Assembly (NCBI RefSeq): GCF_000001735.4
Contig: NC_003076.8
Coordinates: 15,689,835 to 15,753,834, forward strand
Source of the DNA: Arabidopsis thaliana
Taxonomy: Eukaryota; Streptophyta; Magnoliopsida; Brassicales; Brassicaceae
Direction: 5' to 3'
DNA length: 64,000 nt
Numbering within the stretch: position 1 is the first letter of the stretch; each line of letters begins with the position of its first letter. The position numbers and the translations under genes are program-made. Below, in pieces: positions 32,700-43,244 of this stretch. Under the pieces are notes generated by a model that worked only from the letters and a program-made list of their open reading frames with translations, did not search any database and was not told where the DNA came from.

Positions 32700-34440
32700 C
32701 ATTTTCATTTTTTTGTAGTCGACCACATAGATGTTATGAATGAGGTACATACATGAGTTTGTTTAGTAATGATAGATTGTCTTATAATTAGAACTATCAT
32801 TATCCTATCCATAAATATCTATATTATTAGTAAAACCTGATAACATCAACTAATAAACCAAATTACATTTCAGTAATTAACAAAGTCAATAAGAAAAGAC
32901 CACAACCTATTCGATTTCAGTATACATTCGATTTTTTTTTTTTCAAGTATCTTCTAGCTTTAGATATCAGAATAATCGACCATGAATCCAAGCAAACAAA
33001 GTTTTAACTTGAAGCTTTAACATAGATTAAATTGAGGGGCATGCGACTATTTCAAAGAGAAATTCAGTGTAGTCTATTATATTTAATATTGTTTTCTACA
33101 TTCTTACGTTCTTTAATTTTGTATTACTTTTTTGCACATTTTTTTGGGCTGATGAGCCACAATAGTTTTTAAGTAAATAAAAAACAACACTTTAAACAAA
33201 TTATTGCATCTTGTATTACTTAAAAATAATAAATATTTCTTTTATCTTTTTTATTTTTCCAACCAACATACTCTTACTCAAAAAAAAAAAAAAAAAAAAA
33301 TCACACATAATTACGTAAATTATTGTGTGAACAAATTCTAGTTTTAATAAATGACATTTAAACTAACAATCACCATAATTCTTAGTGAATAAAAAATCTC
33401 ATTTTTGGACTGCAGATATTTTTGTTTAATTAGTATCGAGTATTCAAATACCAAATTGTTTTTATAACCGGAACAAGGAACCATCATACAGTAGGAATCA
33501 AACTCAAATACACAAAATCAGAAGAGTGCAATCTTTTTCCCCTAAAAGTTGAGCTAACTACTGGTACTACACTACACCCTACACCCTACCACTATAGACC
33601 AGTCATTAATGATCAGATTTTCAAATTACAATTTAATAAAACATAAACCCCATATAGTTTAATTACATGTAAGTGTTGCCTATCTATAAAAATCATTTTC
33701 TTTTCTATATATTAAGAAGTATCGTATGTAAGTGTTGCCTATCTATAAAAATCATTTTCTTTTCTATATATTAAGAAGTATCGTATGAAGAAAAGACTCA
33801 AAATTCACGTCAAATCATCCACTTTTTTTTCCCTGAAAATATCTACTTTCCATGTGATGTAGTTTTCTTGTTCCTTTCGCTTTATTCCCTATGTTTTCTT
33901 ATAAAAAGAAAAAACACAAAGAGAAGGAAAAAAGAAGTATAGAGTTTTTTTGTGTGTGGGGAAATAAGGTATCCTGATACTAAAACACAAGTCAGTGAAG
34001 AGTGTGACTACTGATCCCACAATCTGACCTCTTTGCTCTTGTCTCCCATGCTCGTCACTTATTTGTCCTCTTTCACGTTTATCATTTCGTTTTATTCAAC
34101 TCAATATATATGTCCTCACAAATTGTCATACTCCAAACAAAAAAATACGGCATAATCAATAACATATTTGAGTTAAGTGATAACGTCATTCTTAAATTAA
34201 AAGTGTGTAATATTAAAATAAGTTTTGTGGAAGATTAGGGTTAATTTTGCGAACAATTCTTGGGTTCATCCCTAAAGATGTTTTGAAATATTTCATTAAC
34301 ATCAAAAAAATTTCTTTTCTTATTTACCTCAAGAAACTAAGATTCGAATATAATTTTTGTTTCTTTTTGATAATGGCTTCTTATAAGAAAATTCATCCAC
34401 TTTTTATGAAGCAAATCTATATATTTTAGCAAAGTCAACT
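32700..34440. other. intergenic region upstream of the F-box gene
   Basis: AT-rich, without a supported gene. It holds a perfect 59-bp tandem duplication (listed separately) and a simple A run at 33278-33299. Confidence 0.45.
33669..33786. repeat. perfect 59-bp tandem duplication
   Basis: Two identical adjacent copies, 33669-33727 and 33728-33786, starting GTAAGTGTTGCCTATC. Identity is complete as read, so it is recent. Confidence 0.95.
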
Positions 34441-34483
34441 AGCATTAAGCTTCTTAAATTGATGAGAGAAGGCTCATAGTCTA

Positions 34484-34587
34484 ATGGGCTTTGGGCCGGG
34501 CCGTTGAGGTCTCCATTTTGTTTTTTAGTGTCTAAATTATTTTCGTGTTACTCGACTAAATATTTAATTGGGCTTCTATATGGGCTA
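34484..34587. promoter_or_regulatory. cluster of Site II (TGGGCY) elements before the F-box gene
   Basis: AATGGGCTTTGGGCCGGGCC at about 34482-34501, then TTGGGCTT near 34568 and ATGGGCTA near 34580. TGGGCC/T boxes bind TCP factors and mark housekeeping promoters. They lie about 180-280 nt before the first exon ATG. Confidence 0.5.
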
Positions 34588-34762
34588 AGGCCTTTTTACA
34601 TTACCAATTTAATTTCTTATTTCATTTATCAGATTAAATCTTTTTAGTTTTCATAATGTTTCTTTTTTTACAGCCTACCAAAATCCTAATCGATCAAATG
34701 AAACTTTCTTCAATTTCCTCGTAAAATCATACTTAATCCGATCCAGATTTCAACTCCAGATC

Positions 34763-35022
34763 ATGTTTCAAAGGTTAGTTCATTTCCCATATCGTCGATC
34801 TACATAATCTTCATCGTTCTGATTAGTTTTGACGACGATGATCGTTTCCTCTTTCGATCTTTCGAATTTTCCCTGTAGAATTATCTTAATCGTCTCGAAT
34901 TCAATAGAATTTGATCGATTTCAGTTTTGATTTGTTATTTTTCGATGTTCCGGTTATCGTAATTGATCGGTTATTGAAATTGAAGCATTTGTGATCTCAA
35001 TTTTGATTTCAGTAGTTGTTGA
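34763..35022 (+). promoter_or_regulatory. six-codon uORF spanning the 5'-leader intron
   Basis: In the spliced leader (donor after 34773, acceptor before 35013) an ATG at 34763 opens a frame MFQSSC that stops at 35020-35022, three bases before the main ATG at 35026. If the transcript starts upstream of 34763 this uORF would be read first. Confidence 0.4.
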
Positions 35023-35025
35023 AGA

Positions 35026-35784
35026 ATGTTTAGTGAAGAAGTATTGAAGAATGTGTTTCCATTGCTAGAAGGCGAAGATCTCGCGTCATGTATGGGTGTT
35101 TGCAAACAATGGAGAGATATCGCAAGAGACGATTTCTACTGGAAATGTCAATGTGCAAAGAAATGGCCATCGGTTTGCAAACGGCACAAACCTCCTACTG
35201 AAACATACTACAAAATGTATCAAACGTTTAGTAAGCGGCGGTTAAACCGCGCGCTTCCTCCTCCGCGATTGTCGTTCGAAAACTTGGAGTTTTTCATCGA
35301 TATTTGGTCGGAAGAGAGGCTCGTGTTCTCGGGGTTAATACCCGGTGTTGCGTTGGAAAATGGTATCGAAACGTTACCGTTAGGGATCAGTAATGTTCTT
35401 AGAACTCATCTTGGTAGACCTGATTACAAGATGGTTGTTCCTGCTGAGCCTAGGTTCACTATTCCGTTAAACCAGTCTGTTAGTGTCTCTGTTCTTGTGG
35501 CGAGGAATGATTCTGATAAGGTCGCTCGGATAATCAACCGGTCTGTGTTCGATTATATAGACCGGTCATCGTATAGAGCGCTTGCGTTTGAGTATCTTGA
35601 CTTGTCTCCTTGTTATCCTTTTATCTCCGGTATACGAGCTTGGATCTCTTTGCTGTTTATGGATGTTGAGGATATGAATGATGATGGGTTACTCGATGTT
35701 TTCGGGATTCAGTTGGATTTCAATGATGTTGCTGACACTAAAGAAGAGGTTTTGTGGCTTCTAGATATGCTTGATTGGAAGTGA
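35026..35784 (+). CDS. F-box protein (At5g39250 type)
   Basis: Single coding exon, 252 residues. Residues 1-50 form an F-box: EEVLKNVFPLLEGEDLASC, then VCKQWRDIARDDFYWKCQC, the segment that contacts SKP1/ASK in an SCF ubiquitin ligase. The remaining ~190 residues contain no kelch, LRR or WD repeats that I can recognise; related plant F-box proteins of this small type share a conserved tail (here DIWSEERLVFSGL to LLDMLDWK). The target is unknown. A 5'-leader intron is likely (34774-35012). It converges on the first expansin gene. A damaged copy of its last ~100 bases lies beyond the expansin array at 50827. Confidence 0.88.
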   Translation: MFSEEVLKNVFPLLEGEDLASCMGVCKQWRDIARDDFYWKCQCAKKWPSVCKRHKPPTETYYKMYQTFSKRRLNRALPPPRLSFENLEFFIDIWSEERLVFSGLIPGVALENGIETLPLGISNVLRTHLGRPDYKMVVPAEPRFTIPLNQSVSVSVLVARNDSDKVARIINRSVFDYIDRSSYRALAFEYLDLSPCYPFISGIRAWISLLFMDVEDMNDDGLLDVFGIQLDFNDVADTKEEVLWLLDMLDWK

Positions 35785-36093
35785 AAACAAGCTTATGATC
35801 CTATTAAAGCTCTTTCTCAGGTTTGGAACTCTATACATAATCATCATTTTGCTCAAGAACTAATCTTTCACAACTTTTGGTCATTTTCTTTAATACGAGT
35901 TTGATTTGTTTTTTCTCTCTTTAACTATATAGCTTTTGTTTGATCATTTGCTGTAATTCGATTTTTTTTTTGTTTATAACGAAAATTGGATATAAGAAAC
36001 TGAATAATTTCAACCAAACTAGATATTGAAACGCCATGTCAAAAGAACTCAAAACAGAACACACATTTTTGCACTTCTTTTCAATGTTTTGGT

Positions 36094-36488
36094 TAGGGGT
36101 GGACATTCCGGTTTAGGGGTTTGGATTCAGATCGAATTTTGTTTTTCTTTTCTCAATTTTTTTCGGTTTTGTAAAAAGTGATAACACATGTAAAACCATT
36201 TGTACTTCGGTATGGTTTCAGATCGGTTTGATGCAATTTCGGTTGGCACGGTTCAACTTTTGATAATAAAAATTTATAGAAAATAATCAAACAGTTATTT
36301 ATTTATTATTTATTATTTAGTATGGTCATATCTATTTTCAGAAGATATATAATTTATAAGTAATATTTAAGGAAATTTAGAATATTTGGTTAACATAATA
36401 ACCAAACAGTTTATAAACAAATATCGGTTCAATTTTGTTCAACTGTTTTGGGTTGGTTCGGTTCATGTAGTTTCATGGTCCATCTCTA
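36094..36488. mobile_element. hAT-type MITE, 395 bp
   Basis: The left end is TAGGGGTGGACATTCC; the right end in reverse complement is TAGAGATGGACC. Flanking 8-bp duplications are GTTTTGGT (36086-36093) and GTTCTGGT (36489-36496), seven of eight matching. Interior words TTCGGTT/GGTTCGGTTC give it the common Brassicaceae look. No coding capacity. It sits between the F-box gene and the first expansin. Confidence 0.7.
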
Positions 36489-36644
36489 GTTCTGGTTAAA
36501 TCTTTAGATTGAAACCAAATGCAGGAAGCCAAGAACTAAAAGTATCATAAACAATATTTCATTTATTTTTAATTATTGCAACCAATACATCTCTCTTAGT
36601 TGTAACTTGTAAGCCAAAACTAAAAAAAATTCATATCATTTTTC

Positions 36645-37582
36645 TTAAAAGTTAGTCTTTCCATCAAAAGTCTGCCCAAATCCCCAACTTGCTGGCATCA
36701 CATCAGTAAAATCCTTTGTAATCCCATCACTCGTTGTAACCCTTAATGATACACTTTGACCGGTTAGATTAACATTAGTAGTCCAATTTTGTCCCCAATA
36801 TCTGCTCATTACTACCCACGCGGTTTTGCTTCCCTTAGCAGACACGGCTATAATATCTCCTGCTCCTCCTACATTGTACGGCAAGATCGTTAAGATATTA
36901 GGGTTTCCTTTAACTTCAAACTTGACACCACCGGTTTTCGCACAGGGAACACGTCTGTATCTAACCGGGACCATCTTGGCTTTGACCTGAGCGATCTTGA
37001 TGAACATTGGTAAGGAGAGATCAAAGTGTTTATTTGGTAGGTAGCACCAAGCGGATCCTGGTGGACATAAATCTGTTGCTGTGATCTTGATAGATCCGGA
37101 CAAACATCCTTGTGGATTAGGAGAGCACATGATCTCGTAACAAGCCCCACATGAGGCCCCGCTGTTGAAGAGCGCCGTGCTCAATGCTGCTGTGGCTAGA
37201 CCATATCCATGTTTGTTTAGATCACCGTATCCACAAGCTCCTTCTACTGAATGTATAATAATAAAAAGTTAGTATGTAACTATTATGGATTTAATTGTTT
37301 ATTTATATTTAAAACAATCGCAGCTTATATACATTTTGAAACAAAACATCAATGTAATAATTAGATTCGACAACATATTAGTAATTTTAACTTACGTTCA
37401 GTGCCTCCACCATGGATATCACCATAATATGCGGCTCGCGCATCATACCAAGCAGTATCAAGTCCGTTGGTTCCAGGTGCTGCAGCTACATTGGCTCCAT
37501 GACTGTAACTTATGAACATGAACCATGTCGCCATTATTATCATAAAACATTCTACATATGTCATTTTTTCTAGCAATTTCAT
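36645..37582 (-). CDS. EXPA21: alpha-expansin, EXPA21 position
   Basis: Two exons, 37582-37396 and 37243-36645, give 261 residues. Expansins are secreted and loosen cellulose-xyloglucan contacts at acid pH without hydrolysis. Signal peptide about 1-32 ([20 protein letters not shown]...). Domain 1 (double-psi barrel) shows [25 protein letters not shown] and the HFD motif; the third Cys-containing segment reads CSPNPQGCLSG. Domain 2 (cellulose-binding) shows [22 protein letters not shown] and the WGFGQTFDG end. It is the most diverged of the six here: AAYYGD replaces ATFYGD and PGSAWCYLPNKHFD is shorter than in its neighbours. The phase-1 intron after GGTE is shared by all six. TATA box at 37658-37668. 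Confidence 0.88.
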
Positions 37583-38404
37583 GATTATTATCCCTCTTTG
37601 ATGATTTTGTTTTACTTTTAGCTTTGATTGATGGGAATAAATGAACAACATGAGTGGGTATATATAAGTAGACATATATTTGACTATAGTCATATCTTTT
37701 AAAATCTTTCCAAATGTATTGAAATTTTTTGTAGTCAATCTGAATTGATAACATAGCCATCTTTGTATTTTGGATAAAATGGTAAGATGTTTATAGGTAG
37801 TTAAAAGTCATGAAATGTGAAGTGATAGTCCCATTTCTTTTTACTGGTTATTTGTAATATTTTTTTAAATCATTCCAAATGTGCATATATTTACTTAGTG
37901 AACATGATAAATTAGTAATTGTATTGAATTTTATGTAGTCAAAATCTGCAATCCTAAGAAGTGATGATATTGCCATCACCTGTATATATTTTGAATTCAT
38001 GGTATGATGATAATAAGTTGTAAAACAAGGTATGAAATGTAGAATGAGTAAAGAAGTCTCATGTTCCTTTAATCCTTTTGACTTCTAATTTAATGACATA
38101 TCCAATTATAAATGTTAGCAATGTTCTTTTCTTTTCTTGTAGGCCATTTCATTTCTTTAAAAGTCCAATGGACTAAGTACAAAAGAAAGGAACTCTATTA
38201 GAAATCCATTACACATTACAAGTATAAACTCGAATTAAGATTAGGGAAATTTGCAACTATAATCTAAATAAATTTAATAATTTGGAAACTAACACCTCAA
38301 AAACTACGTACAAGGCAATACACATAACACACGCTCTTCCTCTTCCAATTCTTAATTTTGTTTTTCTGCAACTCCAACTCTTATTATAACTATCCCATAT
38401 ATTT

Positions 38405-38605
38405 TTACACCATCACATCTACCATCAACTCACCATCATCATTTATCACTGCCACAACTGTATCGCCGCAACCACTACCGTCAACTTCACCGTTAGTGCC
38501 ATCACTACCATTGTCATCATCACCACCATCATTACCGTCACCACCACCACCACCTTTACCGTCAACATCACTACTATGATTTACCTTGCTTGCTTGGGTT
38601 GCCAA
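38405..38605. repeat. CAN-type trinucleotide-rich tract
   Basis: A degenerate run of CAC, CAT and ACC triplets leaves both strands open for about 65 codons (Gly/Asp-rich on minus, Ser/Pro-rich on plus). No gene features support either reading. Confidence 0.5.
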
Positions 38606-38934
38606 TGTTATATCGCATAGGGTATAGTTTTTTTTGGGATCGGATCGGTTTAACTCGATCCTTTGTTAGTCTAATGTTCGTTCTATACTATTTAGTTTTA
38701 TTTTATATTTGTGTTTTAGCCAAATATTATTCACTATTTTAAATAATTTGTATGAGATTTCAAAATTTTAAATCATGTTATACATAGAAAAAAATCTAAA
38801 AATGTTTTATTTTAAACAATTAGGTTCACAAAACAAATCTGTAAATTGATTCCATGGCAAAAAAATAAAAAGATGGAAACATAGAAGTAAAAAACTTCAC
38901 TCCATCAACTACACATAATAAAGCATATCTCATT

Positions 38935-39060
38935 TATTTTTAGTTATTGAACCCAATACATCTGTTAATTCATTTTAATTGTATTCCTTCTTATCCTAAA
39001 AAGTAAAAAAACTCAAATAGTTCTCCTAAAAGTTGATCTTTCCATCAAAAGTCAGCCGGT
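38935..39060 (-). pseudogene. relic of an expansin 3' end
   Basis: At 39027-39052 the minus strand reads a tail like that of the array genes, ending in FDGKINF and the stop, followed by 3' flanking words (AAAGTTRATCTTTCCATCAAAAG and a CATTTATTTTTARTTATTG block) shared with the intact genes. Upstream the similarity stops. It marks a lost or partially copied array member. Confidence 0.7.
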
Positions 39061-39283
39061 TCCCCTTGGAGGCGACCAATTTTCCTATGCCTCCAAACCA
39101 CAAACAACATACGATTTTTAAAAGAGGTTACATGTAGAAGTGAAAGATAATAGTATAAATATAGATTGTGGATACATCCTAATTTTTTATGGATAAATAG
39201 TATCTTCTTTATTTTTAATTATTGCAAGTACGTATTACATAACTTATGTGTAAGACACATATAATAAAACTCAAATCATTCTC

Positions 39284-40364
39284 CTAAAAGTTAATCCTAC
39301 CATCAAAAGTCTGTCCAAACCCCCAATTTTTTGGCATCACATTCCAAAAATCTTTTGTAATCCCATCACTCGTTGTAACCCTGAACGATAAACCTTGGCC
39401 GGTCAATACTGTAATAGTGGTCCAATTCTGCCCCCAGTTCTTTTTCATTGTTATCCACCCGGTCTTGTTTCCTTTAACTTGCACGTACTTAATATCTCCA
39501 GCTCCTCCTACGTTGTATATCAAGACCATTAAGAAATAAGGGTTTCCTTTGGTTTCAAACTTGACACCACCAGTTTTGCTACAAGGAATACGTCTGTATC
39601 TAACTGGGACAACCCCGGCTTTGTACTTGGCAATCTTGAGAAACATTGCTAAGGAGAGATCAAAGTGTTTCTGTGGTGGGTTGCACCAAAGGTCTGTGGT
39701 TTTGCTGTAATTTGCGGGACAGAAGTTTGTTGCTGTGATCTTGACGGATCCGGGTAAACACCATTGTGGATCACGCGTGCACATGATTTCATAACAAGCC
39801 CCACATGTGTACCCGTCGTTGAAGAGTGCCGTACTTAACGCTGCGGTGGCTAGACCATAGCCTTGTCTGAATAGATTACCGTATCCACAAGCTCCCTCTA
39901 ATGAATATATAATGATAAAAAGTGATTATGTATGTGTTAATCACAAAAACTAATTTTGGCTTTGAATTTTTTTCTTACATGTGTGTTGGTTTTATATATA
40001 CATGTTATCATATAGAGATTTTTTGATAATGAAAATTTGCATTCAATAATTAGATTCGTTGTAACCAAAAATCATATAATTTTAACAAAAAACAAAATCG
40101 TATTGAGGTTAAAAAAAAACATTATTATTTGATCTTACGTTGAGTGTCGCCACCATGGATGTCACCGTAGAACGTGGCTCGTGCGTCATACCAATTAGTG
40201 TCGAGTGCCTTGCTTGGGTCATTAATCCCTGGTGCTTCCGCTACATCAGGTGCTTCGACTGCATTACCAATCATCGCTCCATGACCGTAACTCATGGGCA
40301 CGACCCATATCACCATTATTATCATCAAAAACTCTACATATATCATTTTTTCTAAGAGTTTCAT
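39284..40364 (-). CDS. EXPA22: alpha-expansin, EXPA22 position
   Basis: Two exons, 40364-40139 and 39897-39284, give 279 residues. Signal peptide of about 28 residues, then a short linker rich in Ala/Glu/Pro (AVEAPDVAEAPGIND). Domain 1: [25 protein letters not shown] and HFDLSLAMF. Domain 2: [22 protein letters not shown], ending WGFGQTFDG. Reads MVLIYNVGG where sibling genes have MILPYNVGG. It is almost identical to the gene at 46037; only a handful of residues differ (for example GNKTG against ENKTG). TATA box at about 40445-40453. Confidence 0.9.
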
Positions 40365-40878
40365 GATTATTATCCCTCTTAAATGATATTTTATTACTAA
40401 GCTTTGATTAATGATGAATTTTGATGGGAGCCATATGGGTGGGCATATATATAACGTAGAAACATACTATATTAGTAATTGTATTCAAGTTTATTTAGTC
40501 AATATGCATCCTGATCATTAACATTATCATTATGTAATCAGCCAGAAAAAGAAAAAATTACCATATGTGTATTTGAATAAAATAGGTTTGAAAAACGTTG
40601 AGTGTTGAATATTGACCAAGCTTTCGATTTGGTCTATTACTAATTTTGTTACAAGATATTTGTAATACTAGTTTGATGTTTTATGTACATACACATTTTT
40701 AATAATATCAAATCGAATGGTGTATGAAAAAATTCGTTTAAGTTTATGTTTGGATTTGGTTCAGATCATGATTTTGGGTTGAGGTTTTGTTGCTAAATCA
40801 AGTAGTATAAATAATATCATTTATTTTTAATCATTTCACCCAAATAATACATTGGCATACAAAACTGAAATCATTCTC

Positions 40879-41920
40879 CTAAAAGTTAATCTTTCCATCA
40901 AAAGTCTGTCCAAATCCCCAATTGTTTGGCATCACATTATTAAAATCTTTTGTAACCCCATCACTCGTCGTAACCCTGAATGAAATACCCTGACCAGTCA
41001 AATTAACACCAGTGGTCCAGTTTTGTCCCCAGTTCTTTTGCATTGTTATCCACCCGGTCTTGTCTCCTTTAACTTGCATCAACTTGATATCTCCAGCTCC
41101 TCCTACATTGTATGGCAAGATCATTAAGAAATAAGGGTTTCCTTTGGTTTCAAACTTGACACCACCAGTTCTTGCACAAGAAATACGTCTGTATTTAACT
41201 GGGACAACTCCAGCTTTGTATTGGGCGATCTTGAGGAACATTGGTAGGGAGAGGTCAAAGTGCTTTTGTGGTGGGTTGCACCAAACGCCTTCGGTTTTGC
41301 TGTAATCTGGTGGACAGAAATTAGTTGCTGTGATCTTGACGGATCCGGGTAAACACCATTGTGGATCGTTCACACACATGATCTGGTAACAAGCCCCACA
41401 TGTATACCCTTCGTTGAAGAGTGCTGTGCTCAATGCCGCTGTCTCTAGACCATAGCCTTGTTTGAATAGATCACCGTATCCACACGCTCCCTCTATATTG
41501 AATAGAAATATATAGAACAAAAAAATAAAATATTTTTTTTTATGATAATATCTTATCGGAGAAAACACATATTTTTTCTTTTATCAAACATTAAGATAAA
41601 TGTAAATGCAATCTCAAACGCAAAAGTAAGCATTTAAAACAATCGCAGCATATATGGTATTTTGAGAACAAAACAAAAATTCAATAATGAGTGTTTTCAC
41701 ACTTACGTTGAGTTTCTCCACCATGGATATCACCGTAAAATGTTGCTCGTGCATCATACCAAGAACTGTCGAGTCCGTTTGGGCTGACTACATCGTCAAA
41801 CACGGGTGCTTCGGCTACATCATTAATCATCGCTCGATGACCGTAACTCATGGACACTAACAATGTAGCCATTATCATCATAAAACCTTCTACATATATC
41901 ATTTTTCCTAAGAGATTCAT
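40879..41920 (-). CDS. EXPA23: alpha-expansin, EXPA23 position
   Basis: Two exons, 41920-41707 and 41492-40879, give 275 residues. Signal peptide (MNLLGKMIYVEGFMMIMATL...), then a linker with AEAPVFDD. All expansin landmarks are present: [72 protein letters not shown]. It is nearly identical to the gene at 47593 and together with the gene at 39284 forms the ancestral pair that was duplicated. TATA box at about 42000-42010. Confidence 0.9.
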
Positions 41921-42199
41921 GATTATTATCCCTCTTGAATGATATTTTTCTTATTTAACTTTGATAGGTGATGAATATTGATGGGGACCATGCGGTGGGT
42001 ATATATATAAGTAGAGAAATCTTTCCTAATGTGCATATATTTACTAAGTGAACATAAATTAGTAATTGTATTGAATTTTATGTAGTCAATCTGCATCCTG
42101 AGAAGTGATTACATTGCCATGTTAATGTTAATAGGTTCAAAAGTCAAGAAATGTGGAGTGAAGTCTCATTTCTTGTTGACTGCTTATTAAATGATATTG

Positions 42200-43240
42200 G
42201 ACTGTGTAAAACATATGACACATGTTTAATGAGTCTTCGTATGCAATTCTTGTTATACTTAGCGACTAAATAAAAATTGCTAAATATGATTTGGTTTTAA
42301 TGGATTTTTGCTTAAATTTAATAGTGAATTGTAATGGATAACAAAATTGGTTAAACAATTATATTGATAGTAGTAAAATTACCATCACTAATATTTTTGG
42401 TCAACCAAAAAAGTATAATTCAAAAAAGTACTATGAAATCATTTAAATGCTCTTCCTAAACAATAAAAAATTCAACCATATGTCATTAATGTAACATCCA
42501 TGTAAGGGCTAAAGATATTCTAATAACAGAGAAATACAAGAAATACAAGGGTAAAGTGTAAATACATGAATGTCGTGTTAAAATAAGTCTTTTATAATAT
42601 TTATAAAGTTCTATCAACTAACTGAAAAATTAAGACAAATTATGATTTCATAACTTAACTCAGTCGAATTTTTTTTAAAGGACGCTACGGCAAAAAAACG
42701 AGCTTTTTTTTGGGAATTTTGAAATTTTGGAAAACTGATTGACTTAATATTATCTATGAATTTGAATTTATTTCATGATTGGTGTGTATTTTACTATTTT
42801 TTGGTTTCGTAATTAACATTAACATTTATCATTTAAAAAAAATGTGTGAAAAATTATTTGTATAGATATCTACGAATTAAATTTAATATGTTAAGTTTAT
42901 ATCTAAAAGTTGGAACACTTAAGGTTTAAAGTTAATTTTTCTAGAACTAACTTCAATCCCTATTTGATGTGTTTAGTACTAAAAGTTAACAACTATCAGC
43001 TTCTTATATTATTTAAGATATGTTTTGAAGATCTAAATAAGTAAATTCCCAACAAATGTGATTTCGTTTTACATAAGTTTAAGATACTTCAATTTTATTT
43101 ATATATTTAAGATTGTGATAAAGATTACAAATGCAAAAGCTAGAACAAAAAGGAATTTGTAATCTTTTCAGTTTTGACTTTTTCATATGTTATTTAAGGT
43201 AATTTTGTTTATAAAGATATAGGTTAGTTTAAGTCTATAT
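42200..43240. other. AT-rich spacer in the expansin array
   Basis: No gene or expansin relic was recognised between the end of the duplicated expansin unit and the 354-bp repeat array. Confidence 0.4.
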
Positions 43241-43244
43241 ATAT

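Noticed and set aside
38405-38605. Gly/Asp-rich or Ser/Pro-rich peptide frames
   Set aside because: Low-complexity triplet repeat; both strands open, no start context, splice sites or homology.
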